Shown here: piece after piece, positions 44,682 through 54,086 of the stretch | Numbering within the stretch: the stretch's first letter is position 1 | How the letters are laid out: each line of letters starts with the position of its first letter | Origin: an uncultured Fidelibacterota bacterium | GTDB taxonomy: Bacteria; Fidelibacterota; Marinisomatia; Marinisomatales; TCS55 | Direction: 5' to 3' | Length of the DNA: 57,408 nt | Assembly (NCBI GenBank): GCA_902581045.1 | Contig: CACHMU010000006.1 | Span: forward strand, 1 to 57,408 | Made by a program: the position numbers and the translations under genes | Notes under the pieces: model-generated | Databases searched by the model: none | What the model was told of the DNA's origin: nothing | What the model saw: the letters and a program-made list of their open reading frames with translations, nothing else

Positions 44682-46328
44682 TTAAAGGCCAATAGAAAAA
44701 CCCCGCCCAGCCAAGGATAGTAAAATATAAATACCTAGAGTTGAAGCTATTATTACTATAGAAGTCTGTTTCGCTTTATCCCATGGCTTCATATCAACAG
44801 GTGAGAAATCTTTTTGTTCACTCATAGAAATTTCTTTAGGTGTTTTTGGTCTTATTCTACCAATAATTAACATTACAATAATAGCAGCAACAAAACTAAT
44901 AAAATAACCATGAAGATAATGAAGATGGCCTTTTGCATCAGCCAAGAATATTGGGACATTTTTAATATTTATGAACGTAAAGAAAGAATAAAAGATAATT
45001 CCTACTAACATCCCAATTTTAGCAGCGATTGCTGGAATATGTTTGGTTGTAATCCCAAGTAAGAAGATTCCAATAATAGGAACACTATATAAACCATTTA
45101 CTTTTTGAAGGTATTCAAAAATAGATTTCATTTGTCCTAGCATGGGTGCAATAATTATTGATGTTGAGGCAAGACCAATACCAAATTTTTTTCCAATAGA
45201 AACAATTTGCTTTTTGGATGCTAATTGATTCAAATATCCTTTATAAAATTGAAGCGAGAAAAGTGTAGAGGCACTATTTATTGCAGAATTATATGAGCTT
45301 AAAATAGATCCCATTAGAACTGCAGCAAATAAGCCTAAAGACCAATCTGGTAATACATATCTAACAAGTGCACCATATACTTGATCTTGATTGTTAATAT
45401 TTAGATTTGGCATATGAAGGGCAATAATTCCTGGAATACAAAGCATTAAAGGTCCTACCAACTTCATTCCAGATGCAAATAAGAGCCCTTTTTGACCATC
45501 TTCAAGGCTTCTTGCGGCCATAGCTCTCTGAACAATTACTTGATTTGTTGACCAGTAAAATACTTGAATAAACATCATTCCAGTTAAAAGTGTTGGCCAA
45601 GGAACTGAAACTATATTTCCATCAGTATTAGTTTGTGTTAAGACAGCCAAATACTCAGAGTTTTCGCGACCTAAAATACTGATACCTTCAAAAATAGATC
45701 CATCGCCTAGTGCATATAGTCCTAATATTGGAATGGTCAATCCACCAATTAATAATCCGATACCATTCAAAGTATCACTTATTGCAACAGATTTCAATCC
45801 ACCAAAAATAGCATATGCACTACCAATAACCCCAATTGTTCCTATAACAAGCCACAATGGTAAATTAAGATCAAACATTCCAATCAATGCTAATGATCCC
45901 GTATAAAGAATAACAGGCAAAAGGACAGTTACATATCCAAATAAAAATAACCCAGATACTATGGATTTCGTTGTCTTATCAAAACGCTTTTCTAAAAATT
46001 CCGGAGTAGTAGTAAATCCGCTCGCAAGATAACGCGGTAAAAAAACCAATGCGGTTGCAATCATAGCAAATGCTGCTAAAGCTTCCCATGCAATACTAAC
46101 TAGAGCTTTATCACCAAAAACAGCACCATTTAATCCAACTAATTGCTCTGTTGACAAATTTGTTAGTAACAATGAACCCGCTACAACAGGCCATGTAAGG
46201 GCACGTCCCCCAGTAAAATATTCTTCAATAGGATTATTTGATTTTTTCATTTTTTTTACAATACGATAGGTAAAAAATGCTACCGAACCTGTTGCAAAAA
46301 TAAAAGTGGCAATTGAAATGGTATTCAT
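44682..46328 (-). CDS. Sodium:solute symporter (SSS/SLC5 family)
   Basis: 548 residues with about 14 membrane helices. Early motif EEYFTGGRALTWPVVAGSLLLTNLSTEQLVGL is typical of the SGLT-like sugar branch, and FGGLKSVAISDTLNG corresponds to the helix 5 region of SSS proteins. The fold is LeuT-like and uses the sodium gradient. The sugar kinase gene downstream makes a monosaccharide or amino sugar the likely substrate. The reading frame begins at an ATG 48 bases from the Nudix gene end, on the same strand. Confidence 0.92.
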   Translation of the reverse strand: MNTISIATFIFATGSVAFFTYRIVKKMKKSNNPIEEYFTGGRALTWPVVAGSLLLTNLSTEQLVGLNGAVFGDKALVSIAWEALAAFAMIATALVFLPRYLASGFTTTPEFLEKRFDKTTKSIVSGLFLFGYVTVLLPVILYTGSLALIGMFDLNLPLWLVIGTIGVIGSAYAIFGGLKSVAISDTLNGIGLLIGGLTIPILGLYALGDGSIFEGISILGRENSEYLAVLTQTNTDGNIVSVPWPTLLTGMMFIQVFYWSTNQVIVQRAMAARSLEDGQKGLLFASGMKLVGPLMLCIPGIIALHMPNLNINNQDQVYGALVRYVLPDWSLGLFAAVLMGSILSSYNSAINSASTLFSLQFYKGYLNQLASKKQIVSIGKKFGIGLASTSIIIAPMLGQMKSIFEYLQKVNGLYSVPIIGIFLLGITTKHIPAIAAKIGMLVGIIFYSFFTFINIKNVPIFLADAKGHLHYLHGYFISFVAAIIVMLIIGRIRPKTPKEISMSEQKDFSPVDMKPWDKAKQTSIVIIASTLGIYILLSLAGRGFSIGL

Positions 46329-46376
46329 TTTGTTTTCATTTAAATCATTAAATCTTAATATGAAAATTTTTTAATC

Positions 46377-47012
46377 TCATAAATCTATCTCTTGCAATAT
46401 CCATTTAAACTCAGATAGGATTGCAGCTGTTGCTCCCCAGACTTTACATAAATTAAAGTTATAATATGGTACAGATGCATTATATCCTCTTATTTTCCAT
46501 TTTTCCGTAACTAAAATTTTTTCATCTAATAATTCAGATATAGAAATTGAAAATAATTTGTCTACCTCACCTTTGTATATCTTGGTTATAGGTTTTTCTT
46601 TGCACCAACCAATATGGGGATGAATAATATATCCTGTAACTGGAACAAAAAAAGGAGTTAAGCCTCCAAGTAATTCGACCGTATCTCGAATTACACCAAT
46701 TTCCTCCTCAGTTTCGCGAAGAGCTGTTTCACTTAATGACTCATTTCCTTCACACATTCCTCCTGGTAATGAGATTTGTCCTTTATGATGTTCTACAGAT
46801 TCAGTTCGCTGTGTTAAAAAAAATTGGATTTCTTTTTCAAATGGAAATAATAGAATTAGAACTGATGCAGGAATTGCATTTTCATATGTATTTGAAAATG
46901 TCAGATCATTTTTAGATATGACTTTTGTTAACCTATGCGCTTTTCTTCCAGGAAGAGGTTTTGATATTCGGTCTTTAATGTTTTGAGAAAGTTCATTTAT
47001 TCTACTTTTCAT
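46377..47012 (-). CDS. Nudix hydrolase, CoA diphosphatase (NudL/YeaB)-like
   Basis: 211 residues. The Nudix box GMCEGNESLSETALRETEEE with IG is complete (Gx5Ex7REx2EExG). Immediately before it, FLTQRTESVEHHKGQISLPGG is the NudL family signature, pointing to hydrolysis of coenzyme A to 3',5'-ADP and phosphopantetheine. No signal peptide. Divergent from the HAD gene across 55 bases. Confidence 0.88.
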   Translation of the reverse strand: MKSRINELSQNIKDRISKPLPGRKAHRLTKVISKNDLTFSNTYENAIPASVLILLFPFEKEIQFFLTQRTESVEHHKGQISLPGGMCEGNESLSETALRETEEEIGVIRDTVELLGGLTPFFVPVTGYIIHPHIGWCKEKPITKIYKGEVDKLFSISISELLDEKILVTEKWKIRGYNASVPYYNFNLCKVWGATAAILSEFKWILQEIDL

Positions 47013-47067
47013 AACTAATAAAGTTATTTCATTTTAATTAATTCTCCCGCTGGTATTATACTAATAC

Positions 47068-47703
47068 GTGAAGTATAAACATATTATTTGGGATTGGAAC
47101 GGAACACTATTAGATGATTATCAATTCTGTATAAAAATTATGAATCAGATGTTAAAGAAACGTGGGATGCAAGAGATGACAGAAAGTTGGTTTTTAGACA
47201 ATTTTTGTTTTCCAGTTAAAGATTATTATTTAAAACTTGGTTTTGATTTTGAGATAGAATCTTTTGATATATCAGGGACTGAATTTATCAATAACTATAT
47301 GGATCAGTGCTCAACGTTAAAACTTCATTATGAAGCAACTGATATATTGAAATTTTTTAGAAAGAAAGGAATCGACCAATCATTAGTATCCGCAAGTAGT
47401 CAAAAGATGCTTGATGAAATTTTACAATATCACAATATCAATGATTACTTTTTGAAAATTTTAGGAACGGATAATCATTATGCTAATGGTAAAGAAGCAT
47501 TGACTAAGGACTGGATAAATGAATTAGAGCTTAATCCTTCAGAAATATTATTTATTGGAGATACAATACATGACAAGGATATTGCTGACATTATTGGCTC
47601 AGATTGTATATTAATTGCTAAAGGTCATGTCAGTAAAAAGAGATTAATAAAAACAGGCGCTCGCGTTTTTAATGAATTAAATGAAATTAAAAATTGGCTC
47701 TAG
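47068..47703 (+). CDS. HAD-superfamily hydrolase, phosphoglycolate-phosphatase-like
   Basis: 211 residues from a GTG start; the next in-frame ATG would remove motif I. Motif I is DWNGTLLDD (nucleophile Asp9); the usual second aspartate two residues later is Asn11, as in some HAD subgroups, so phosphatase activity may be weak or altered. Motif II is SASSQ, and motif IV is GDTIHDKDIA with a helical cap between (about 15-85). No ribosome site is visible, and a TATACT-like box close to the start suggests a short leader. Convergent with the selenoprotein gene. Confidence 0.84.
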   Translation: MKYKHIIWDWNGTLLDDYQFCIKIMNQMLKKRGMQEMTESWFLDNFCFPVKDYYLKLGFDFEIESFDISGTEFINNYMDQCSTLKLHYEATDILKFFRKKGIDQSLVSASSQKMLDEILQYHNINDYFLKILGTDNHYANGKEALTKDWINELELNPSEILFIGDTIHDKDIADIIGSDCILIAKGHVSKKRLIKTGARVFNELNEIKNWL

Positions 47704-47714
47704 ATTTGAAGTAA

Positions 47715-48260
47715 TTATTTTTTCATTTCGGGCTCTAAGTCAACACCTAAGCCATCTGCTATTCGATTGATATAATTGAAATACCCAATGACTTGAGCAG
47801 CATCGCTAATGGCCTCATGAGAAAACCCATATTTTTCTAAATTTTCCACATCCTCTTTTGTCATATCACTAGGAGACATTGTTAATTTTGTAGCCCATTG
47901 ACAAAGGGATTGGTCTGCCTCATCTAAATTTGCTAGTTGCCAATCATGTTTTAAATGCTCGGCCATTTTTTTATCTTTAACTTCATCCCGGAAGTCAGCT
48001 CCATGAGCTTCAGTTCAGTAATGACATTGATTAATTTTAGATACAACTGTTGCAATCATTTCACGTTGTGCACGTGATAGGTGTGATTTTCCATGCATAA
48101 TTGTTAAATACATTTTCATTGAATCTCGAAGCGCTTCAGGACTTCGACTCATTATTTTAAGTATATTATATATTTTCCCCGCACGTTGAATACCTTTTTT
48201 ATATTCGGCTTTTAATATACCATCAGCATTTTCAAGTTCAATTAAGTTGATATAAGCCAT
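47715..48260 (-). CDS. Predicted AhpD-like selenoprotein (peroxidase-related, CHYU active site)
   Basis: Two frames (48260-48015 and 47966-47715) are one 181-codon gene read through TGA at 48017-48015. The N-terminal half (MAYINLIELENADG... HLSRAQREMIATVVSKINQCHY) and the C-terminal half (TEAHGADFRDEVKDKKMAEH... VIGYFNYINRIADGLGVDLEP) join in frame as a carboxymuconolactone decarboxylase/AhpD-like 'peroxidase-related' protein of normal length. Relatives have CHYC followed by TxAHG; here UGA sits exactly at the second cysteine: Cys79-His-Tyr-Sec82-x3-His86. Nothing else is disrupted. Family role: thiol peroxidase or reductant relay. Insertion needs a SECIS element and selABCD, not seen in the window. 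A decayed gene is the alternative. It starts immediately after the permease stop. Confidence 0.85.
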
Positions 48261-49604
48261 TTATTCCTCCAATAAATGATAGTCTTTTTCCATTTGAGCA
48301 GCATAATTAAAGCCATCTTTTTTCCCTTGGTACCTTCCTAAAAAATAAAGAAGTGTACCTATAGTCAGCCCCCCAAGGGTAAAGAATAATGTATCCTGAA
48401 TTATATCTAAAATAAAAATGATCATTGTTATTACTGAAATACTTCCAATTATATATAAAGACCATATTGGTAATTTTACTGTTGCAGAATCATATAATCG
48501 GCGATTTGTATGTGGTAGTGCAATTAATGCAATACCTTGAAGTGTATAAATTCCAAAAATACCAATTAGCCCGGCGTTCATTAAGAATTGAGATGATTGA
48601 TACCAAATCAATATAACACAAATAAAGGCACTAAGAATTAAGCTGATATAAGGTGTTTTCCATTTCGGATGCACTTTTGCTAAAATTGACGGCATTAGTC
48701 TATCCTCACTAAATACAAAAAGGAGTCTAGATGGGACTAAAATTGTTGCATTAATACTTGTGAGAAAAGCACTCATTGCACCAATTGCTACAATGGCAGC
48801 TCCCCAATCAGGTAAATATTGTTGTGCCGCATCAGCCATTGCTGATTTTGAAATAGCTAATGTTTCTGCTGGTAAAACCCCAAAAGCGACAAAGGACATC
48901 ATAAAAAATATTAACACTGAAACTAACACACCTTTGACAAAAATTTCGGGCAATGTTTTAGTTGGATTTTTTGTTTCTCCTGCAACTTGAGCTAAAGACT
49001 CAAAACCTGCGTAACTAAAAAATAACATTGGCATAGCCGAAAGAAGACCTTTTATGCCTTTTGGTAATAAAGGGTTATAGTAAGAAAGGTCAATCGCAAA
49101 TAAACCTGGGATGACCAAAATAAATATGCTAATAATCAAAATAATTAACATCCCAATTTGAAGAAAACCATAATATCGAACACCTGCAATATTTATACAA
49201 AAAAAGAATATTAATACGGCTGTTGCTGAAATTCTGACATCCATATTTGGACTAAAAAAAGTTAAATATTCACCAAAGCTAGTTGCCATAAATGTTATTG
49301 CACCAACAAAGGCCATTAGTTTCATCCATACTGCAATAAACCCAATGTAGTAATTGTTGAATGTGCGGGATATGTGGATATAAGCACCTCCTGGGCGCAT
49401 TCCTAATGGAGTTGAGATAAATACACTATAGGCTAATGCCGTAGCTAAAATTATTGGGGTGAACAATAAATATGCGAAGGGAACGGCAGCTCCGGCGAGA
49501 GCGCCTGCTTCACCTGTCACTCTAAATATTCCTGCACCAACAAGCATCCCAATAATGGTGGCATAAGCAGAAAATTTTCCTAAATCCCGTTTTAGTAAAT
49601 CCAT
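48261..49604 (-). CDS. APC-superfamily amino acid permease
   Basis: 447 residues with about 12 membrane helices. The first helix IIGMLVGAGIFRVTGEAGALAG holds the GxGIF-type substrate motif of LeuT-fold APC carriers, and FFSYAGFESLAQVAGETKNP is the helix 6 signature with a following conserved Glu-Thr-Lys-Asn-Pro. Substrate is probably an amino acid or polyamine, not determinable. The stop directly abuts the start of the predicted selenoprotein gene, so these two form an operon. Confidence 0.9.
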   Translation of the reverse strand: MDLLKRDLGKFSAYATIIGMLVGAGIFRVTGEAGALAGAAVPFAYLLFTPIILATALAYSVFISTPLGMRPGGAYIHISRTFNNYYIGFIAVWMKLMAFVGAITFMATSFGEYLTFFSPNMDVRISATAVLIFFFCINIAGVRYYGFLQIGMLIILIISIFILVIPGLFAIDLSYYNPLLPKGIKGLLSAMPMLFFSYAGFESLAQVAGETKNPTKTLPEIFVKGVLVSVLIFFMMSFVAFGVLPAETLAISKSAMADAAQQYLPDWGAAIVAIGAMSAFLTSINATILVPSRLLFVFSEDRLMPSILAKVHPKWKTPYISLILSAFICVILIWYQSSQFLMNAGLIGIFGIYTLQGIALIALPHTNRRLYDSATVKLPIWSLYIIGSISVITMIIFILDIIQDTLFFTLGGLTIGTLLYFLGRYQGKKDGFNYAAQMEKDYHLLEE

Positions 49605-49689
49605 AATATGAAATTAACTTGAATAAAGTGTTGTTTCAAATCAATGCTTCAATGAGGTATTGAAAATAGATGCAACCTCTTTAATGGCA

Positions 49690-49716
49690 TTGTAGATTAC
49701 ATATTAACTTTATAAT
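49690..49716 (+). promoter_or_regulatory. Candidate promoter of the amidase gene
   Basis: TTGTAG (49690-49695) and TATAAT (49711-49716) are 15 bases apart, slightly short. Transcription would begin near 49723, which leaves the ATG at 49737 but not the upstream GTG at 49722 usable. Confidence 0.35.
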
Positions 49717-49736
49717 CAAATGTGAGAGATCTTAAA

Positions 49737-51371
49737 ATGAAAAAAATATTACTTATTATTACTACACTTTTCATTAGTTGTGAAAAAAGAGAAATTTTAA
49801 AAAACGATATTATATCATCAGAAAAAATTATGGGAATAGAGTTTTCTTCTTCTGAGAGAGACTCGTTACTAAATACTGTTAGTAGACGTTTAGATCAATA
49901 TAGAACTCTTCGTGAAATTGATATCCCCAATAATATTTCTTTTCCATTGTTTTATGATCCTCTTCCTGTTGGAATGAATATTCCAACAGGTAAAGATATT
50001 TTTGAATTTCGTGAAATAAAAACACTCCGTCCAAAAAATTTGGAAAAATGTGCTTTTATGACAATACCTCAATTAGCTTATCTTATTCGTACAAAACAAG
50101 TCAGCTCTGAAGAGCTAACTAGAATGTATTTGGATCGGTTAAAGCGTTATCAAAATGATCTACAATGTACAGTAACGTTAACAGAATCATTGGCTATAGA
50201 GCAGGCAAGAAAAGCAGACATAGAAATTGAAAAAGGTATATATAGGGGGTCATTGCATGGTATTCCTTGGGGAGCAAAGGATTTATTATCTGTTCCTGAT
50301 TATAAGACTACTTGGGGCGCTGTACCATATAAAGATCAAATTATAGATGAAAAAGGGACTGTTGTTAAAAAACTTGAACAAGCCGGAGCCGTCTTAGTCG
50401 CAAAACTTACTCTGGGAGCTTTAGCGTGGGGAGATGTTTGGTTTGGTGGCAAGACTAAGAATCCCTGGAATTTAGATCAAGGATCGAGTGGTTCATCTGC
50501 AGGCCCAGGTTCAGCGACATCAGCTGGACTCGTCGGTTTTTCAATCGGTTCAGAAACCTGGGGATCGATTGTATCGCCAGCAACACGAAATGGAGTCACA
50601 GGACATAGGCCTTCATTTGGTACTGTGAGCCGCTCAGGGGCTATGGCTTTGAGCTGGACTATGGATAAATTAGGTCCAATGACTCGATCAGTTGAAGGGG
50701 CAGCAATTGTTTTCGAAACTATTCGTGGAGCAGATAATATTGATCGTACCGTAAAAGATATACAATTTAAATATCCTAAAATGGAAGATTTAAAAAAATT
50801 AAGGATAGGATATGTTGCATCTGCTTTTGATGACTCTGTGGTCTCAGAAAATGATAAAGCTTCTTTTGAAATTATGAAATCATTGGGCTTAGATCTGATC
50901 CCAATTGAATTACCGGAATTTCCAACCGGATCACTTTCTTTTGTCCTTCAAGCTGAAGCTGCTGCTGCATTTGACAAGCTAACTAGAACTAATCAGGATG
51001 ATTTAATGGTACGTCAAATTAAGAATGCTTGGCCTAATGTTTTTAGAGAAGCACGCTTTATCCCTGCTGTAGAATATATTAACGCTAACCGTGCACGTAG
51101 CCTTTTAAACCAAGAAATGGCAAATTTGATGGAAGAGGTAGATGTTTATATAATTCCATCTTACTATGGAGATAATCTCTTACGAACAAACCTTACAGGT
51201 CACCCATGTGTAGTAGTTCCTAATGGATTTAATGATAAAGGCTCTCCTACAAGCATCAGTTTTATTGGTAATCTTTATCATGATGGTAATGTCCTAGCTG
51301 TGGCAAAAGCATTTCAAGAAGCCACTGATTGGCATAAAAAATACCCTCCAAAATTTGATATTATTGATTAA
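49737..51371 (+). CDS. Exported amidase-signature hydrolase
   Basis: 544 residues from the ATG at 49737, which starts a signal (MKKILLIITTLFISC) with a possible lipidation cysteine. The amidase signature domain spans about 105-530. Catalytic lysine is in GIPWGAKDLLS (Lys181), the serine-rich loop is GSSGSSAGPGSA, and the nucleophile is in ETWGSIVSPATRNG (Ser277), so the Ser-cisSer-Lys triad is intact. GatA-like folds hydrolyse amides or transamidate; being exported and single, it is a hydrolase of unknown amide substrates. The TonB-dependent receptor follows after 112 bases. Confidence 0.9.
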   Translation: MKKILLIITTLFISCEKREILKNDIISSEKIMGIEFSSSERDSLLNTVSRRLDQYRTLREIDIPNNISFPLFYDPLPVGMNIPTGKDIFEFREIKTLRPKNLEKCAFMTIPQLAYLIRTKQVSSEELTRMYLDRLKRYQNDLQCTVTLTESLAIEQARKADIEIEKGIYRGSLHGIPWGAKDLLSVPDYKTTWGAVPYKDQIIDEKGTVVKKLEQAGAVLVAKLTLGALAWGDVWFGGKTKNPWNLDQGSSGSSAGPGSATSAGLVGFSIGSETWGSIVSPATRNGVTGHRPSFGTVSRSGAMALSWTMDKLGPMTRSVEGAAIVFETIRGADNIDRTVKDIQFKYPKMEDLKKLRIGYVASAFDDSVVSENDKASFEIMKSLGLDLIPIELPEFPTGSLSFVLQAEAAAAFDKLTRTNQDDLMVRQIKNAWPNVFREARFIPAVEYINANRARSLLNQEMANLMEEVDVYIIPSYYGDNLLRTNLTGHPCVVVPNGFNDKGSPTSISFIGNLYHDGNVLAVAKAFQEATDWHKKYPPKFDIID

Positions 51372-51433
51372 GGATAATATTAACACTAGATATTGAATTA
51401 TTTTTAAATTTAACTATTGAATAAATTTGATGT

Positions 51434-51453
51434 CTAACACTTTAAAGTGTTAG
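51434..51453. promoter_or_regulatory. Perfect 20-base palindrome before the TonB-dependent receptor
   Basis: CTAACACTTTAAAGTGTTAG is fully self-complementary and lies 31 bases before the receptor ATG. No T-tract follows on the plus strand, so an operator is more likely than a terminator. Confidence 0.5.
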
Positions 51454-51483
51454 AAAAAATATTTGAAATGAGGTATAAAATAA

Positions 51484-53985
51484 ATGCGTAAAACAATATT
51501 TGTATTAATAATGTTGGTTTTTACTTTTGCTTTTTCTCAGCGGGGTGGAAGTCGTGGTGGCTGGAGTCAACAAAGTCAAATGGATCCTAAAAAAGTTCCT
51601 AAAATTGGTGTGGTCTATGGTACAGTAGTGGATTCTTCGACTAATTCACCAATACCATATGCATCTGTCTCAATTATCAATAATCGTAGTAATACAATCA
51701 TGACAGGTGGTATTACTAATGAAGATGGAGAATTCCATATTAAGGAGATTGCTTTAGGTCGTCATAAAGTTGTTATTGAATATATTGGTTACCAAAAGCA
51801 AGAATTAGGACCATATACATTTATGTCATTTGGAGGTAATCAGACAGAATATAATCTAGAAACTATATCATTATCTCAGACGACCTTACAGATGGCTGGT
51901 GTAGATGTTGAAGGAGAAAGGCCCTTATTTGTTCAGACAGCAGAAAAACGCGTTTTTAATGTAGAAAAAAACTCTTTATCAACAGGTGGTAATGCTATTG
52001 ATGCACTTCGTCAGGTACCAGGTGTTGAAGTTGACCCTGATGACAATGTGAGTTTAAGAGGAAGCTCAAAAGTTAATCTAATGATTGATGGTAAGCCTTC
52101 AAGCATTGCTGGTGGAGATGTTAAATCTCTTCTTCAAAGTATTCCATCTGCAAATATAGCAGATATTGAAGTAATGACAAATCCTGGCGCGAAATATGAC
52201 CCTGAAGGTATGGCTGGAATCATTAATATTGTTTTAAAAGAAAATAAGTTTGCAGGACTAAATGGTAATGTAAACACAGGTGGAGACTCTCAAGGGGGTA
52301 GTAATTTTTCTGGACAAGTTAATTACAGGACAACTAGTTTTAATTCATTTATTAACTTAGGTATGAATGATCGAAAAAGAATTTCAGATGGTACAAGCAT
52401 TCGTAAAATGCAATTCCCAGGATTCAACAACACACTTGATCAAGTAAGTGAATCGAATTCCGGAGGACCGAATTTATTTGTAAAAACTGGTTTTGAATAT
52501 TTTATTGACCCATCGCAATCTTTGGCCATTTCTACAACGATAAGCAATGGAGATCGAAATAGTGATGGGAAAACAAATACTATAGATACGGGTCCTGGTG
52601 ATAAAAAGTTTATTCGGACAACAAATGGGAATAGTGATAGAGGCGGATATGATCTTAATCTGAACTATGATAAAAAATTCAAGAACCCTAAACAGAAACT
52701 AACATCTTATGCTCGATTTTCAGATGGACTTAATGAGGGCTTAAATGAATATTATAATACAGATAATGGTGGATCAACTTTTGTTAATTACGATGGGGCT
52801 CTTAATGGTCAAGATGGTACAAGCAAAGGATATGACTTTAAATTAGACTATAGTCATCCATTCAGCGACGATAGCAAATTAGATGTTGGGTTTTCAAGTA
52901 AATCCAACGATCGAGGAGATACGCAAGAAGCAAAAAGATTTGATTCAGTAGCAAAACAATATGTTGTTGATAAAGCGTTTAGTAATGAATTCATTTATAA
53001 TGAAACAGTCCATGCAGCATATATACAATATGGTGGAAGTATAGGTTTTTTTGGGATTAATGCTGGAGGTAGGTATGAGACAGTTGATATGCTTTCAGAA
53101 TTGAAAACAACAAATGAAAAATTTGAAAATCCGTATTCGAGTTTTTATCCTAGCCTATCTGTTACATTTGGAGCGCCACAATTACTTCAAATACAATCTA
53201 GTTACTCAAAAAGAGTAAACCGCCCTAGATCTAGAATGTTAAATCCATTTACTACTCGTCAAGATAATAAAAATATTAGGACAGGTAATCCATTCCTAAA
53301 GCCAGAGTATACAGATTCCTATGAGCTAAATTTTAGTCGATTTTCTAGAGGTCTCTCACTCAGTTTGGGCGGTTATTACAGGCATACGACTGATAAAATG
53401 CAGCGTCATAAAGAAATGAGAGACGATGGGGTTTCGATAGCAACCTATGCAAATCTCACAGATCAAAAAACCAAGGGGATTGATTATAGTATAGTTGGCT
53501 CACTTGGGAGAAACCTAAGATTAATGTTCTCTGGAAGTGTATATCAAGATGAAATTAATACAGATTTATATGGTGAAGATTATGACAATACATCTCAAGG
53601 ACAACGCTTGAGATTCACAACAATGTGGAACATTAATTCTACAACCGAATTCATGTTCTTTATGTTCCATATGCCATCTCGTGATTTTGCCATTGGTAGT
53701 ATGGATGCAATGACTTTTTCATCATTATCATTAAAAAAGAAACTCATGGAAGAGCGTCTTAACCTTACCTTGAATATAGGTGATCCGTTTGGACTGTCAG
53801 GTTTTGGGTTTTATTCATTTGGAGATAATTGGGAACAAGATGCAACTAGAAATTGGAATAGTCAAACTATTCGTTTAACCCTAGAATATCGTTTTGGAAA
53901 GATGGAAGATAAAAGTCGATATAGCCGTCAAAGAGGAAGAGGTGAAGGCATGGATATGGAAGAAGGTGCGGGAGAAATCTTTTAG
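51484..53985 (+). CDS. TonB-dependent receptor / outer-membrane beta-barrel protein
   Basis: 833 residues. Signal peptide (FVLIMLVFTFAFSQ), a carboxypeptidase-regulatory-like domain at about 40-125 (GTVVDSSTNSPIPYASVSI, TNEDGEFHIKEI, GYQKQELG), a plug at about 140-245 (GNAIDALRQVPGVEVDPDDN, DIEVMTNPGAKYDPEGMAG, INIVLKE), and a large barrel ending in an aromatic-rich strand (TIRLTLEYRFGKM) with an Arg/Gly/Glu tail after it. This matches the outer membrane beta-barrel family of Bacteroidota-like organisms. Ligand unknown. GAGG precedes the ATG; a perfect palindrome upstream may regulate it, and a terminator follows. Confidence 0.92.
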   Translation: MRKTIFVLIMLVFTFAFSQRGGSRGGWSQQSQMDPKKVPKIGVVYGTVVDSSTNSPIPYASVSIINNRSNTIMTGGITNEDGEFHIKEIALGRHKVVIEYIGYQKQELGPYTFMSFGGNQTEYNLETISLSQTTLQMAGVDVEGERPLFVQTAEKRVFNVEKNSLSTGGNAIDALRQVPGVEVDPDDNVSLRGSSKVNLMIDGKPSSIAGGDVKSLLQSIPSANIADIEVMTNPGAKYDPEGMAGIINIVLKENKFAGLNGNVNTGGDSQGGSNFSGQVNYRTTSFNSFINLGMNDRKRISDGTSIRKMQFPGFNNTLDQVSESNSGGPNLFVKTGFEYFIDPSQSLAISTTISNGDRNSDGKTNTIDTGPGDKKFIRTTNGNSDRGGYDLNLNYDKKFKNPKQKLTSYARFSDGLNEGLNEYYNTDNGGSTFVNYDGALNGQDGTSKGYDFKLDYSHPFSDDSKLDVGFSSKSNDRGDTQEAKRFDSVAKQYVVDKAFSNEFIYNETVHAAYIQYGGSIGFFGINAGGRYETVDMLSELKTTNEKFENPYSSFYPSLSVTFGAPQLLQIQSSYSKRVNRPRSRMLNPFTTRQDNKNIRTGNPFLKPEYTDSYELNFSRFSRGLSLSLGGYYRHTTDKMQRHKEMRDDGVSIATYANLTDQKTKGIDYSIVGSLGRNLRLMFSGSVYQDEINTDLYGEDYDNTSQGQRLRFTTMWNINSTTEFMFFMFHMPSRDFAIGSMDAMTFSSLSLKKKLMEERLNLTLNIGDPFGLSGFGFYSFGDNWEQDATRNWNSQTIRLTLEYRFGKMEDKSRYSRQRGRGEGMDMEEGAGEIF

Positions 53986-54010
53986 GATAAAACACGACGA
54001 TTTTATTTTA

Positions 54011-54055
54011 AAAAAGGTGTAATAATTTTTGTGATTATTACACCTTTTTGTTTTT
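54011..54055 (+). terminator. Rho-independent terminator after the receptor gene
   Basis: AAAAAGGTGTAATAAT (54011-54026) pairs with ATTATTACACCTTTTT across a seven-base loop, followed by G and a further T-run. Very stable and symmetrical. Confidence 0.88.
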
Positions 54056-54086
54056 TTTTATAATTAATTAGCAATTATAATTCGCT

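Noticed and set aside
47715-47966. Independent 83-residue protein starting at the internal ATG
   Set aside because: It would lack the first half of the family domain, including the active-site cysteine; read-through of the UGA explains both halves.
48015-48017. UGA read as Trp or Gly through an alternative genetic code
   Set aside because: Several intact genes here end with TGA (topA, the PfkB kinase, queuosine-unrelated neighbours such as the ROK kinase), and tryptophan is coded by TGG throughout; relatives have Cys at this site, not Trp or Gly.
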